Shown here in pieces: positions 1-8,557 of a stretch of DNA of 64,000 nucleotides. Every line of letters starts with the position of its first letter. Position 1 is the stretch's first letter. The position numbers were made by a program, and so were the translations under genes. Under the pieces are notes generated by a model that worked only from the letters and a program-made list of their open reading frames with translations, made no database searches and had not been told where the DNA came from. Origin of the DNA: Bacillota bacterium. GTDB taxonomy: Bacteria > Bacillota > UBA4882 > UBA8346. The stretch is from contig JAEYGI010000004.1 in assembly GCA_023402395.1 (NCBI GenBank), forward strand, positions 1 to 64,000. The letters run 5' to 3'.

Positions 1-91
1 TCCGCCCAAAGTCTACGGCCACCCGCTGCAAAAATCCCGCTTTTACGGGCTCGGCCTCTCTTTTCTTGGAAAGTGCAACGCTCATTCCCAT
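1..91 (-). CDS. Sugar ABC transporter permease, N-terminal fragment (LplB-like)
   Basis: Only the first ~28-30 codons are in the window; the gene runs off the left edge. The start is ATG at 91 or 85, preceded by AAAGGGA. The visible peptide is basic and hydrophilic and ends in RVAVDFGR, which resembles the cytoplasmic N-terminus of LplB-type permeases just before the first membrane segment. It lies downstream of a large LplA-like binding-protein gene on the same strand, which is the usual order for this transporter class. The permease identity is inferred from context and this short N-terminus; no membrane segment is visible. Confidence 0.55.
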   Translation of the reverse strand, partial: MGMSVALSKKREAEPVKAGFLQRVAVDFGR

Positions 92-113
92 TCCCTTTCT
101 CTCTGTCTATTTT

Positions 114-161
114 TATCAAAACATTGCCCGTTTCAATTGTCAACGGTTTTAAAACGTTTTA
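114..161 (-). promoter_or_regulatory. Promoter with LacI-type operator upstream of the edge permease gene
   Basis: On the minus strand TTGACA (143-138) is followed after 18 bp by TTGATA (119-114). Just upstream is the 12-bp perfect palindrome TAAAACGTTTTA (150-161), with a second partial AAAACCGTT half adjoining it. The palindrome has the AAAACGTTTT core common to LacI-family operators and matches sites near 21.6-21.9 kb. This would give the permease its own promoter downstream of the binding-protein gene. It is a sequence-motif prediction. Confidence 0.5.
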
Positions 162-238
162 GACAACCTGATGAAAGTCTCCGTGGGTTTAAAAAACTAA
201 GCGAAGCAAGGATAAATCATTCACCGGACATTTAATAG

Positions 239-268
239 GGACCCGCAAGTCTGGCGACGTGCGGGTCC
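239..268 (-). terminator. Intercistronic hairpin between binding-protein and permease genes
   Basis: GGACCCGCA (239-247) pairs perfectly with TGCGGGTCC (260-268) around a 12-nt loop. No T-run follows on the minus strand, so it is more likely an mRNA-stabilising or partial-termination hairpin that raises binding-protein output over permease output. The other two ABC operons in the window have a hairpin at the same junction. Confidence 0.6.
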
Positions 269-368
269 ACTATCCCTACCCAGCTAATGTTCTGATAAAA
301 CCCTCTGCGGCCATGGCTGTTACCAGGCTGACCTTGGAGGTTCTACCTCGTTATCCTTGATTTGTCCC

Positions 369-1940
369 TTATTTCCGCTTATTGTACCGATCCAACGAAG
401 CCTGATAAATCTGGACCGCGCGGTCGATGCCGAGCTTTTTGACCTGAGCGACATACTGATTGAAGTTCTCGATAGGCTCGGTACCCATGATGAACTTGTA
501 GGACATCTCATCGCTGTAGGTTTGGACCTCATTCATAATCCTGGCCAGCTCGGAGCTTTCCTCGGGAGTCGGGGTCACCGGCGGTAAAACGTATTTGACG
601 TAATCATTCTTTTTCCAGTTGACCATGGCGACCTTTTGTTGCGGCCATTCGTAATACTGTTCCAGATACCGTTTATCCTGAATGAACGGTCCGCTGGTAT
701 GGGAGCGCATATACTTGGACATGACTTGCGTGTTGGAGAGCTTTTCGGGATTCTTCATGATTAACTCGGTATAGGTCGGATATTTGTCAACCATTTTATA
801 GGAGACGCCTTCAATCCCGAAGTTATAGAGCATATGTCCTTCCCTGCTGTAACCGTAGTCCAGCAATCTGGCCGCTGCTTCCACGTTTTTGCATTTGGTA
901 GAAATGGCCACGCTGCCAGTGCTGTTCCGTCCGTAGGCCGGCGATTGATAGGCAAACCGGGCCGGAACTCCTTTTTTGGGTCCGGGAAACGGAGCGCCGA
1001 TGAGGCTGAATTTCGGATCCTTGTCACGCATTGATTCCATATAGCGACCGACACCGCTGCCTCCTGCGCCGTAGGTGACGCCGGTTTTACCGGTCAACAC
1101 ATTGGCATCCAGTATTTTACGGGTAGTCGTGGAGAAGTTCCGATCAAGCAATCCCTCGCTATACCATTTGCGCATGGTCTCGAAGTACTGTTTGCGATTG
1201 GGTTCGATGCCCCCGAATTTAACTTTGCCCTTTTCCACATAGAAATCAGCGGAGTTGTCAAAACCGCCCGCAAAGAAAAGGGTGAGGTTTTTCGGTTCCA
1301 AACCCAGCGGGATGGTGGCGTTCTTCTTCTCTTTAAACGCTTTAAGCGTCACGTACCAGTCATCAATGGTTTCCGGAACCGGCAGACCCAGTTCGTCGAG
1401 CCAATCTTTCCGGACGATCGGTCCCTGAAGCCCCAGTAACGAAGTATCGCCCTGTTCGCCCCGGAAAAACGGGAAAACATAGTATCTCCCCTCGTCGGTT
1501 CGAATTTTGCGGGCATGATCCGGATTTTTCTTTAAAAAGCTTTTCAAATTCGGCGCATATTTATCGAAGATCGAATTCAAGGCGACGATCTGCCCGTTCT
1601 GAAGCGCGTTATTGGGTCCGCCGGGTATCTCATACCAATTATACTCGATGATATCCGGAAGATCGCCGGAGGCCAACATCAGATTAAATGCTTCCTTGGC
1701 TTGCCCGGCGGCCGGGTGCAAAAACTTGACCTTTACGCCGGTCCGTTTCTGTAATTCCTTGGCAAACTCGGTATCGCCGAAATTCTTGGCGACTAGCGCC
1801 ACGTTGGCGTTTAACTCCATCCAATATGTAAGCGTTACATCACCTTTCAAAGGGTAAACTTCTTTTGCCGATATTACCAGCGTGCCCCCGAGTAAAAATA
1901 GCAATACGAAGGATAACAAAATACCGCGTTTCATCAACAC
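369..1940 (-). CDS. Extracellular solute-binding protein of a sugar ABC transporter (LplA-like)
   Basis: A 523-residue secreted protein with a classical signal peptide (basic MKRG, then a hydrophobic run to about residue 25), followed by the TYWMELN-type start typical of family 1 binding proteins. At over 500 residues it belongs to the long LplA/YtcQ-like group that captures oligosaccharides or sugar acids outside the cell and delivers them to LplB/LplC-type permeases. The start is ambiguous: GTG 1940, TTG 1937 and ATG 1934 lie 4, 7 and 10 nt from a perfect AGGAGG (1945-1950). The GntR gene lies upstream and a permease downstream. No obvious lipobox cysteine is present, so anchoring is unclear. 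The substrate cannot be read from the sequence. Confidence 0.85.
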   Translation of the reverse strand: MLMKRGILLSFVLLFLLGGTLVISAKEVYPLKGDVTLTYWMELNANVALVAKNFGDTEFAKELQKRTGVKVKFLHPAAGQAKEAFNLMLASGDLPDIIEYNWYEIPGGPNNALQNGQIVALNSIFDKYAPNLKSFLKKNPDHARKIRTDEGRYYVFPFFRGEQGDTSLLGLQGPIVRKDWLDELGLPVPETIDDWYVTLKAFKEKKNATIPLGLEPKNLTLFFAGGFDNSADFYVEKGKVKFGGIEPNRKQYFETMRKWYSEGLLDRNFSTTTRKILDANVLTGKTGVTYGAGGSGVGRYMESMRDKDPKFSLIGAPFPGPKKGVPARFAYQSPAYGRNSTGSVAISTKCKNVEAAARLLDYGYSREGHMLYNFGIEGVSYKMVDKYPTYTELIMKNPEKLSNTQVMSKYMRSHTSGPFIQDKRYLEQYYEWPQQKVAMVNWKKNDYVKYVLPPVTPTPEESSELARIMNEVQTYSDEMSYKFIMGTEPIENFNQYVAQVKKLGIDRAVQIYQASLDRYNKRK

Positions 1941-2092
1941 TTTACCTCCTCTTATTTTACAGTTGGTGAGCCGGGCCGACCGCTTATCACATTTTGGATA
2001 TCAACCTCCTTTCCAATTCGAATGCATACCGCTGTCGCGATCCCAACCTGCCTTTACTTCGAATTCGGTATTGCTTAAATGACATACTGATA

Positions 2093-2106
2093 TCTGATAT
2101 ATCAGA
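2093..2106. promoter_or_regulatory. GntR operator upstream of the binding-protein gene
   Basis: TCTGATATATCAGA is a perfect 14-bp palindrome about 155 bp upstream of the binding-protein start. A near copy sits just upstream of the adjacent gntR gene (2870-2883). Matched palindromes at both promoters suggest that this regulator controls the transporter and itself. Confidence 0.6.
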
Positions 2107-2174
2107 ATAACTGTATTTATCTATTCATCCTTTTCCAGGCAATGGCATTAATTATGAAGACAGCCGCGACAGCC

Positions 2175-2849
2175 TTATTCCTTCTCTCCCTCATTCAGCA
2201 CAAACCGCGCCGTCCTGATAATATGCTGTTTCATTCGTTCCTCGGCCAGGTCGGGAGCGTGTCCGATCACGGCTTCGCCGATGCCCCGGTGCTCGGTCAA
2301 GCCTCGCCTTACTTCGTCTTGACAGGCTAGCGCCCTTTTTCTGACGCTCAGATCAAATGAACGTACTATCTCTACCAACTGGGTGATATACTGATTGCGG
2401 CTGATCCGGTGAAGCAGCGCATGAAACTCCGTATTCGCCTTGACCAGTTTCTCCAGATTCCCCTTGGCCGATAACTCTTCCATCAATTGCAACTGTTGCT
2501 GGATCTTCAACACGTCCGCTTCAACGGCTTTTATCGCCGCGAACCGCGCGGCCAGCCCCTCCATATAGGCCCGGATCCAAGAGATCTCTTCCAACGCGGC
2601 AAAGCAGAACGGAGCGACATAGGTTCCCCTCCTGGGCTTAATCTCGATTAAACCCTCGTATCGCAAGCGGTTCAATGCCTGTTTCACCGGGCTGGTGCTG
2701 ATCCCCATCTCATCGGCGAGCTTTCGCTCGCTGATCCGGTCATTGGGGGAAAACCGTCCCGAAATGATCGCATCCTTGATCTTTCGATAGGCCAGATCGG
2801 AAAGGGCTTTGATATCGGTTTCCTTGATCCTGAGCGTTGTTTGCTTCAT
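2175..2849 (-). CDS. GntR family regulator, FadR/FCD subfamily
   Basis: A 224-residue regulator with an N-terminal winged helix (about residues 10-80, including SERKLADEMGISTSPVKQAL and the RRGTYVAPF wing) and a C-terminal helical FCD ligand domain with conserved FHALLH and EHR/H metal-site motifs. ATG 2849 is taken as the start; TTG 2861 is possible and neither has a strong ribosome site. It lies directly upstream of, and codirectional with, the LplA-like binding-protein gene. Palindromic candidate operators flank both. FCD regulators normally sense sugar acids or other carboxylates, so a uronate-type inducer is plausible but not shown. Confidence 0.88.
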   Translation of the reverse strand: MKQTTLRIKETDIKALSDLAYRKIKDAIISGRFSPNDRISERKLADEMGISTSPVKQALNRLRYEGLIEIKPRRGTYVAPFCFAALEEISWIRAYMEGLAARFAAIKAVEADVLKIQQQLQLMEELSAKGNLEKLVKANTEFHALLHRISRNQYITQLVEIVRSFDLSVRKRALACQDEVRRGLTEHRGIGEAVIGHAPDLAEERMKQHIIRTARFVLNEGEKE

Positions 2850-2869
2850 GATTCGCCCCAAATCTGAAG

Positions 2870-2883
2870 TCTGATGTATCAGT
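2870..2883. promoter_or_regulatory. Autoregulatory GntR operator
   Basis: TCTGATGTATCAGT differs from the perfect palindrome at 2093-2106 at only two positions and lies about 20 bp upstream of the gntR start, where a bound repressor would block its own promoter. Confidence 0.5.
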
Positions 2884-3169
2884 TTGATTTTAAGAAAGAT
2901 TATTCGCTCTTTTCTTATTTTATTCCTTCATAATTTAGGGAAATTTCCGGGCCTCCGAAAATAAATTTAAAGAAAAGATTAATTTCCCCTGGAAAAGATA
3001 AGCCTGGGCCACCGGGACGAAACGGCCGTCCGAAAATAATTTCGCATGGTCATGGTTAAATCCCGTTAAATATAAAAAAATGGTTAAAATCATTGCCGGG
3101 CTGAAGGAAATAAACGCTTTGGCGATAAACAAGTTAGAAATAACGAATCCTGATCAGTAGGTGTAAATC
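2884..3169 (+). other. AT-rich divergent region with inverted repeat
   Basis: No gene is seen between the divergent gntR and HD-GYP genes. GGGAAATT (2938-2945) and AATTTCCC (2981-2988) form an inverted repeat, followed by a GC-rich stretch near 3005-3035 that could fold. I looked for a c-di-GMP riboswitch because the downstream gene is an HD-GYP protein, but could not assemble the conserved core. Confidence 0.3.
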
Positions 3170-4447
3170 ATGGATGATTTGCGAATTCCCTTATTGGACC
3201 TGGTGAGTTGTTTCTCCGGAGCGCTGGATATGGTCAGCCCTTCGGTGATGAATCATCACAAGCGAGTGGCCTATCTGGCCCTACGTCTGGCCGAAACGGT
3301 GGGTCTGCCCAGAAACGAAAAGGTGCAGATTGTTCTGGCCAGTTTAGTGCATGATATTGGATTGTTATCGCTTCATAACAAACTTGACGCCCTGCATTTT
3401 GAGATCAATTTCGATAATTACGGCTTGCGCCAGCACGGAACCCTCGGAGAGAGCCTGCTTCGTAAATACATGCCCCTGCCCAAGATCGCGGCCTTGGTAA
3501 GCGCGCACCACGTGTACTGGCAGGATCGGGACTCCGCCGTTCTCAAAGATGATATCCTGTTCGGCAGCCAAATCATTCATTTGGCCGACCGGATCGATGT
3601 GTTGATCGACAAGACCCAAGAAATCCTCAGCCAGGTGCCGCGAATTGTCTCGCAGATCGAGGGGCAGTCCGGCCGGATGTTCTCTCCCGAGCTGGTGGCC
3701 GTTTTCAAGCATCTAGCGCCACGGGAATATTTGTGGCTGGACCTCATTTCCGCTCATACCGATTCGATCATCGCCCAGGCCCTCAAACCGGATCTGATCC
3801 GCCTCAACCGGAAGCGATTGCTGAATGTCGCCAAATTGTTCTGCCAAATCATCGACTTTCGAAGCCCGTTCACGGCCACCCATTCGGCCGGGGTGGCGGC
3901 CAGCGCGGAAGCCCTCTCCCGGCGCATGGGCTTTTCCAATCAGGAGTGTTTTGAAATGAGGATCGCCGGATACCTGCACGATCTGGGGAAACTGGCGATT
4001 CCCGTCGAGATTCTGGAGAAGCCCGCCAATCTTACCAAAGCGGAAGTAAACATCATCAAAAGCCATCCCTATCACGGCTACCGCACCCTGGAAAAAGTCC
4101 AAGGCCTGGAAACCATCAACCGCTGGGGAACCCTGCATCACGAACGGCTGGACGGCAACGGCTATCCCTTTCACCTCCGTGGCCCCGAACTGGACATGGG
4201 CTCGCGGATCATGGCCGTCGCCGATATCTTTACGGCCTTAATGGAAGACCGGCCATACCGGGCCGGCATGCCGGAGGAACAAGCGCTTCGGACGCTCATC
4301 GCCATGAGCGAAAGCGGCGCCATTGACTCGGAGGTGGTGGCCGTGCTCCGCGAAAATCTCAATGAAGTCGATTCGATCCGCGATAACGCGCAGCAAGCGG
4401 CGGCCGAGGAATATCAAAAGTTTCGCGCGGTCGAAAACGCGTCATAA
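3170..4447 (+). CDS. Tandem HD / HD-GYP domain phosphodiesterase
   Basis: A 425-residue soluble protein with two HD-type metal-dependent phosphohydrolase domains. The N-terminal domain (about 25-150) keeps HDIG at 61-64 and SAHH near 112. The C-terminal HD-GYP domain (about 220-390) has HDLGK at 270, HH at 323-324, LDGNGYP at 327-333 and DIFTAL, the full signature of cyclic di-GMP phosphodiesterases. There is no sensory or membrane domain, so it probably acts in the cytoplasm; the first HD domain may be catalytic or regulatory. The ATG start has only a weak TAGGTG. It is monocistronic, ending in a terminator at 4493-4527, and transcribed opposite to its neighbours. Confidence 0.88.
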   Translation: MDDLRIPLLDLVSCFSGALDMVSPSVMNHHKRVAYLALRLAETVGLPRNEKVQIVLASLVHDIGLLSLHNKLDALHFEINFDNYGLRQHGTLGESLLRKYMPLPKIAALVSAHHVYWQDRDSAVLKDDILFGSQIIHLADRIDVLIDKTQEILSQVPRIVSQIEGQSGRMFSPELVAVFKHLAPREYLWLDLISAHTDSIIAQALKPDLIRLNRKRLLNVAKLFCQIIDFRSPFTATHSAGVAASAEALSRRMGFSNQECFEMRIAGYLHDLGKLAIPVEILEKPANLTKAEVNIIKSHPYHGYRTLEKVQGLETINRWGTLHHERLDGNGYPFHLRGPELDMGSRIMAVADIFTALMEDRPYRAGMPEEQALRTLIAMSESGAIDSEVVAVLRENLNEVDSIRDNAQQAAAEEYQKFRAVENAS

Positions 4448-4492
4448 CCTGATAACGTTCCATCTTGAATATCAATCCCTCACCTCATAATC

Positions 4493-4527
4493 AAACCCCT
4501 TCCGCTCAGGCGGCGGTAGGGGTTTTT
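4493..4527 (+). terminator. Rho-independent terminator
   Basis: AAACCCCT (4493-4500) pairs with AGGGGTTT (4518-4525), with an inner CCG/CGG helix, followed by T residues. It lies 45 bp after the HD-GYP stop. Confidence 0.8.
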
Positions 4528-4552
4528 CTTTGGCGCGGCAATGGCTCGCGGC

Positions 4553-5308
4553 TCATTCCACTGGAAAATCAAAATAAGTATCAGGGAACGGTTCGTTGGC
4601 CAGGGTGTAATGCCACCATTCCTTGAGATATGGTTTGAAACCATGGTTGACCATGGCCTCTTTCAAAATGTTCCGGTTTCGGGCCTGTTCGGGAGCGATC
4701 AGGTTCGTGTCATGGTGGGAAATCGCTCCGAAAAAGTCAAAGCTGCTTCCCATGTCAATCTCTTGGCCGGTTGCGGCGTCAACCAGGGTCAGATCAACGG
4801 TGCTGCCCCGGGAATGCCCTGATTTTGAGGCGATGTAACCCAAACGGAACAGATCTTTTTTGTCGACCTTGGGATAAAACATGGCTTTCATCCTATTGTC
4901 GGCCGGATCCTTGGCCCACCGCGCAAAATGGCTGACCGCCCGTTGCGGCCGGTAGGCGTCATAGATCTTCAGCCGGTATCCCTTGGCTTTCAATTCGGCA
5001 TTCACGTCCCGCAGGGCGGTCGCGGCCGGTTCGGTCAGTATGGCCCGGGCCGCGCGGTAGCCGTCGATTTGGGTTCCGGCAAAATTATAATCGGTGGAAT
5101 AACGGATCTCAAGGATGATCTCCGGAGCTACTCGATCCAAATAGACAAACCCGACGGGCAGCTTATTGCTTTCGGCAAAGGCTATGCCGGGCTGCTCCGG
5201 AATCGTCCGGTTTAAACGATTCCCGCCAATTGGGGGCCATCCCAACGTCGTGATTAAAACGGCGGCGATCAGCCAAAGTCGCCAAGGCTTGACGATCAGT
5301 CTGACCAT
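4553..5308 (-). CDS. D-alanyl-D-alanine dipeptidase, VanX/DdpX family, secreted
   Basis: A 251-residue zinc peptidase with an N-terminal signal or anchor (about 8-24). Family motifs are intact: YDAYRPQ with Arg near 120, SGHSRGSTVD giving zinc ligands His165 and Asp172, and EWWHY giving catalytic Glu230 and zinc ligand His233. The family hydrolyses D-Ala-D-Ala. A secreted copy without vanHA neighbours is more likely to recycle peptidoglycan dipeptides than to confer glycopeptide resistance. The start is ATG 5308, with GGAGGG 7 nt upstream. It sits behind a glycosyltransferase-like gene on the same strand. Confidence 0.88.
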   Translation of the reverse strand: MVRLIVKPWRLWLIAAVLITTLGWPPIGGNRLNRTIPEQPGIAFAESNKLPVGFVYLDRVAPEIILEIRYSTDYNFAGTQIDGYRAARAILTEPAATALRDVNAELKAKGYRLKIYDAYRPQRAVSHFARWAKDPADNRMKAMFYPKVDKKDLFRLGYIASKSGHSRGSTVDLTLVDAATGQEIDMGSSFDFFGAISHHDTNLIAPEQARNRNILKEAMVNHGFKPYLKEWWHYTLANEPFPDTYFDFPVE

Positions 5309-5376
5309 AGTTTTTCCCTCCTTTTGGATTCGGCAAACAGCGGCCAGCATTCGCCAAAAGGATCGGCCATCCGCGT

Positions 5377-6714
5377 TCAGCGCTTTAACGGTGAAAGATC
5401 ACGGGTGATAGTTCCGGTGGCGAGATACTCCTCGATCTTGAATGTTCCGCATTTGCGGGTGTTCAAAAAACCGTCCCAGGCGGCCTGGGCCAGTTTCCCT
5501 TCCTCCAGGATATCAAACAGCCACTCCGAGCAGCAGGTGGGGTCTTCCTGCGGGATCGCCGCGCGATGGTCGATCAGCCATTTTTTATTGAAATGTTCAT
5601 GCGATCCGAGCGGCGGCGCGATAATAATCGGAATCCCCAGCCCGCAATAGAAGGATAGCTCCGAGGGTTTCGTCCACAGAATGTCCGTGGTTCGCAATAA
5701 CGCGTTAAAGAGCGGGAAATATTCTTCCTGGGTGGGGGCATAGAGAATATTCACTCCGGCGCCGAGCTGTTCCACTAAACCGCATTGCATGAGAACCGCT
5801 TTAAAATAATCACGGACTTCGCTACGCACTCCGGCCACAAGATTGAGCCGGATCCGCCGGTTCTGGATCGGCTCTTTCAAACTGGCAAGGATCGCTGCGC
5901 CGATCTCTTTCTGAGCGCCGGCGCCACCCACCGCGAAGGTCAGGGTCAGGGTTCCCGAATTGCGATTGGCGAAGTTCTCTTTGCCCAGATAATGCTCGAT
6001 TTCCACTTGGTGCATGGCCCGGAACCGGTGAGCCGGATCGAGATGGATAATCCGCTGGGCCAGATCCGATTTCAAAATCTCCAGATCCGGGCCGCCCAGG
6101 TTCTCCTTGGGCAGCGGAAAACCGGTCAGAATGATCCGTTCGTCGGGAACCCCGTATTGTTTCAAGCGCCGGACGGCATGGCCGCACGAAGCGAAATAAA
6201 CGATGCGGCTCGCCGCCGGATCGTCGGCCACCCAGACCCGGTTTAAATCGGTATCGGTGATGATCAGGTAAACTTGCGGATAACCTTGTTTGTCGGCAGC
6301 CATGGCAATGGCGAAGAACGTCGAAACCAGCGGCAGCGGTTGGGCGCTCATCCGCTCAACCATGGTTTGGCCGAGGCCTTTTTTGATCAGCGAACCCAGG
6401 TATTTCACCTGCATGGTCGGGGTGGACAGATCCCGGAACGGATAATAGGGATTGATCTCCTGCAAGCGATCGAGCAGGCCGAAGAGAAACCCGCCAATAA
6501 TCGGAATATGGTTGATGCGCGACAGGCCTTCATAAAGCGTCCGCATCCGCTTCCACTGTTTTTTTTCGCGGGCCGAGGCATACTCCGGGGAACCAGCGGT
6601 GATCACTTGCCCTCCGCTCAATTCTTTCAAGGGATAAGCGGCCCGTTGATGCCCCAGCCCCATATCGGCCGCGACCAGCCAAACTTTTTGCCCTGGAGAG
6701 GTAGAAAGCGCCAT
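5377..6714 (-). CDS. GT28/MGDG-synthase-like glycosyltransferase
   Basis: A 445-residue protein beginning with a Rossmann-type strand and ADMGLGHQRAA, which resembles the G-x-GH-xxA acceptor loop of MurG and diacylglycerol glycosyltransferases. A C-terminal stretch (LTFAVGGAGAQ near 270, then PSELSFYCGLGIPII and PPLGSHEHFN) resembles the nucleotide-sugar binding half of GT-B enzymes. It has no signal peptide. It may add sugars to a lipid or envelope precursor, which would suit the adjacent envelope genes (VanX-like, SleB). The start is ATG 6714 with GGAGG at 6720-6724. The exact donor and acceptor are unknown. Confidence 0.6.
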   Translation of the reverse strand: MALSTSPGQKVWLVAADMGLGHQRAAYPLKELSGGQVITAGSPEYASAREKKQWKRMRTLYEGLSRINHIPIIGGFLFGLLDRLQEINPYYPFRDLSTPTMQVKYLGSLIKKGLGQTMVERMSAQPLPLVSTFFAIAMAADKQGYPQVYLIITDTDLNRVWVADDPAASRIVYFASCGHAVRRLKQYGVPDERIILTGFPLPKENLGGPDLEILKSDLAQRIIHLDPAHRFRAMHQVEIEHYLGKENFANRNSGTLTLTFAVGGAGAQKEIGAAILASLKEPIQNRRIRLNLVAGVRSEVRDYFKAVLMQCGLVEQLGAGVNILYAPTQEEYFPLFNALLRTTDILWTKPSELSFYCGLGIPIIIAPPLGSHEHFNKKWLIDHRAAIPQEDPTCCSEWLFDILEEGKLAQAAWDGFLNTRKCGTFKIEEYLATGTITRDLSPLKR

Positions 6715-6831
6715 GACAACCTCCGAATCGGTTCGACGTGAGATGATACTATCTAACTGCAATTATCTAAGTTGAATTAAATCTTTTATATGCATATATG
6801 CATGCCCTTGGCATTTTTGCCTGGGCCCGGA

Positions 6832-7416
6832 TTATTCAAACAGCGCCGAGGCCGGCATGACATTGCGGTACAATTCAGCCATCTCGTCCCGGCTCGCGAA
6901 AATCCGCAGATAATCGAATATTTCAAAAGCAAAATCAATAAAAGCGGTTCCCAAAGCGGTAATCACATGCCCGTCCCTGACTACCCCCTGCCGGACCCAA
7001 TTGGGCCACGGGAACGGATCGTCCAGCCCCAATCCGGCGATTCGCTCCGGCGAGCAGGAAGTGGTATAACGATGCCGGTCCAAAATACCGGCCCTTCCCA
7101 GAAACTGCGGCCCGAAACAGATCGCCGCCAGCAGCTTCTCTTCACGATCCAGTTTTTGAATGAGTTCCGTGATCAGCGGATCCGACGCGGTGATTGGCCC
7201 TCCCGGGATCACGAGCGCTTCGGCATCGCCGAATTTCAGCGCTTCCCCGATAGTAACATCGGGAAGGTATCGAAACCCCGACTGGCTCCGGACCGGTTCC
7301 ATCCCGGCCCCGATCATCACGATCTCTTTCCGGCCGATGTGTTTTAACCGGTGGATCGCATAGGTGACTTCAAATTCGGCCATCTCGGGATAGATAAAGC
7401 ACAAAACTTTACCCAC
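6832..7416 (-). CDS. DJ-1/PfpI family protein
   Basis: A 194-residue single-domain protein of the class I glutamine amidotransferase-like fold. The nucleophile elbow AAICFGPQFL places the reactive cysteine at about residue 100, and PGGP near 71 matches the family. It has no transmembrane segment. Members act as glyoxalases, deglycases, chaperones or peptidases, and sequence alone does not separate these. The start is GTG 7416 with a GGAGG-type site. It lies 18 bp downstream of the SleB fusion gene and is probably co-transcribed with it. Confidence 0.85.
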   Translation of the reverse strand: MGKVLCFIYPEMAEFEVTYAIHRLKHIGRKEIVMIGAGMEPVRSQSGFRYLPDVTIGEALKFGDAEALVIPGGPITASDPLITELIQKLDREEKLLAAICFGPQFLGRAGILDRHRYTTSCSPERIAGLGLDDPFPWPNWVRQGVVRDGHVITALGTAFIDFAFEIFDYLRIFASRDEMAELYRNVMPASALFE

Positions 7417-7434
7417 GTTGTCTTCCTCCTTTGG

Positions 7435-8313
7435 CTACTCCGTTAAAAAGATGTGATTGCCGATGGTGACCAGCACCCGCAACCGCCCTGAACGGAAGAA
7501 CCTCAGACCTTCCGGGGAAGAGAGCCGGGGATTGTAAAAATATAAGGCGCCGCGCGACGGGTCGTCGCCGTTGAGCGCCGCGGCCACCGCTCTCCGGCAC
7601 GATTCGGTGGGCGTGACGTACGGCAGTTTGGGCAAACTGCTGAACTGGTTTTGTTGATAAATGACCCCCCGGATCGTGTCGGGGAATTTGGAACTGGCCA
7701 CCCGGTTTAAAACCACCGCCGCCACCGCAACCTGTCCCTCGAACGGTTCGCCGGAGGCTTCGGCTGTCACCAGCCGGCATAAAAGGTTATAATCGCTCTC
7801 GGAAACATTCCGGGGCCGCTGGGTCCGGGACGGCTGATGGGAGATCCGGTAATTGATAGTGGCGCTGATAATCGGATCCAACCGTTCCGAGTCGGGGTTG
7901 TTGAAGATGGTGGCCGGAACCGCCCGCAACTCCGCGGTAAGATAAATGCCGCCGTCGCGCTTGGCGCTTAGGTTCACCCCGACTCCGGCGATGATCTCGA
8001 CCTTCTCGCCGAACGATAGATCCTGATCCGATTTTTGGAGCAGATCGCGGACTCCGATACCGGCGTAGGGCCGAAAAATTTTGTTATCGGAATCCAGGTG
8101 ATAAACCAGGCCGGCGGAGAGATCTTCGATGTCCCAGTTGTAACTGCCCCGCAGCGTCCAGCGGTCGGAAATGTTCCAATCGACTTTGGCGGTATTGACC
8201 CCCGACTCCCCCTGGTTGCTCCATTCCAGTCCGGCGGAGATTGTGGCGTAGGTGGGGGCTTGGACCATCAACACCAATATGGCCAGGCAAATAATAATTT
8301 TTGTCATCCGCAT
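7435..8313 (-). CDS. Secreted fusion: beta-barrel-like domain plus SleB cell wall hydrolase
   Basis: A 292-residue protein. After a signal peptide, residues ~25-150 form alternating amphipathic strands with aromatic ends (LEWSNQG, WTLRGSYNW, LSAGLVYHL, IFRPYAGIGV, ISATINYRI), like a small outer-membrane-type beta-barrel. Residues ~165-290 are a Hydrolase_2/SleB domain (LLCRLVTAEASGEPFEGQVA, then QFSS and YFYNP), the catalytic part of spore-cortex lytic and related peptidoglycan hydrolases. The start is uncertain: ATG 8313 or 8307 after GGGAGG, or an upstream ATG 8337. SleB proteins usually pair with peptidoglycan-binding domains, so the barrel-like partner is unusual. Confidence 0.75.
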   Translation of the reverse strand: MRMTKIIICLAILVLMVQAPTYATISAGLEWSNQGESGVNTAKVDWNISDRWTLRGSYNWDIEDLSAGLVYHLDSDNKIFRPYAGIGVRDLLQKSDQDLSFGEKVEIIAGVGVNLSAKRDGGIYLTAELRAVPATIFNNPDSERLDPIISATINYRISHQPSRTQRPRNVSESDYNLLCRLVTAEASGEPFEGQVAVAAVVLNRVASSKFPDTIRGVIYQQNQFSSLPKLPYVTPTESCRRAVAAALNGDDPSRGALYFYNPRLSSPEGLRFFRSGRLRVLVTIGNHIFLTE

Positions 8314-8459
8314 CCGAATCCGACACCTCCCGGCCATCTAACATCTTGTTTCAATAATCCCGCCGGTTGCGATCCAACGATGAAACCGCGCTTAATCCAA
8401 CCTTTTCGGATGAAAAAGTTTCGCAGATGGCGATGGCCGTTGTTTTGAGCCTAAATCAG

Positions 8460-8486
8460 GAGCGATTCCCGGTTTGGGAATCGCTC
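8460..8486 (-). terminator. Hairpin downstream of the CPBP protease gene
   Basis: GAGCGATTCCC (8460-8470) and GGGAATCGCTC (8476-8486) form a perfect 11-bp stem with a 5-nt loop. It is 72 bp past the CPBP gene stop. There is no T-run on either side, so termination may be inefficient. Confidence 0.55.
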
Positions 8487-8557
8487 TCCCGAATCGGCGC
8501 ATCCTGTGATTCGATCTCTTTATCGGAATCGACCGGTTTTTTCTGTAGGTTCCGGCC

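Noticed and set aside
2884..3169. c-di-GMP riboswitch upstream of the HD-GYP gene
   Set aside because: Only an inverted repeat and scattered GGGACG-like bases were seen; the core does not fit.
4553..5308. VanX glycopeptide-resistance locus
   Set aside because: No vanH, vanA or VanRS genes adjoin and the protein has a secretion signal, unlike cytoplasmic resistance VanX.
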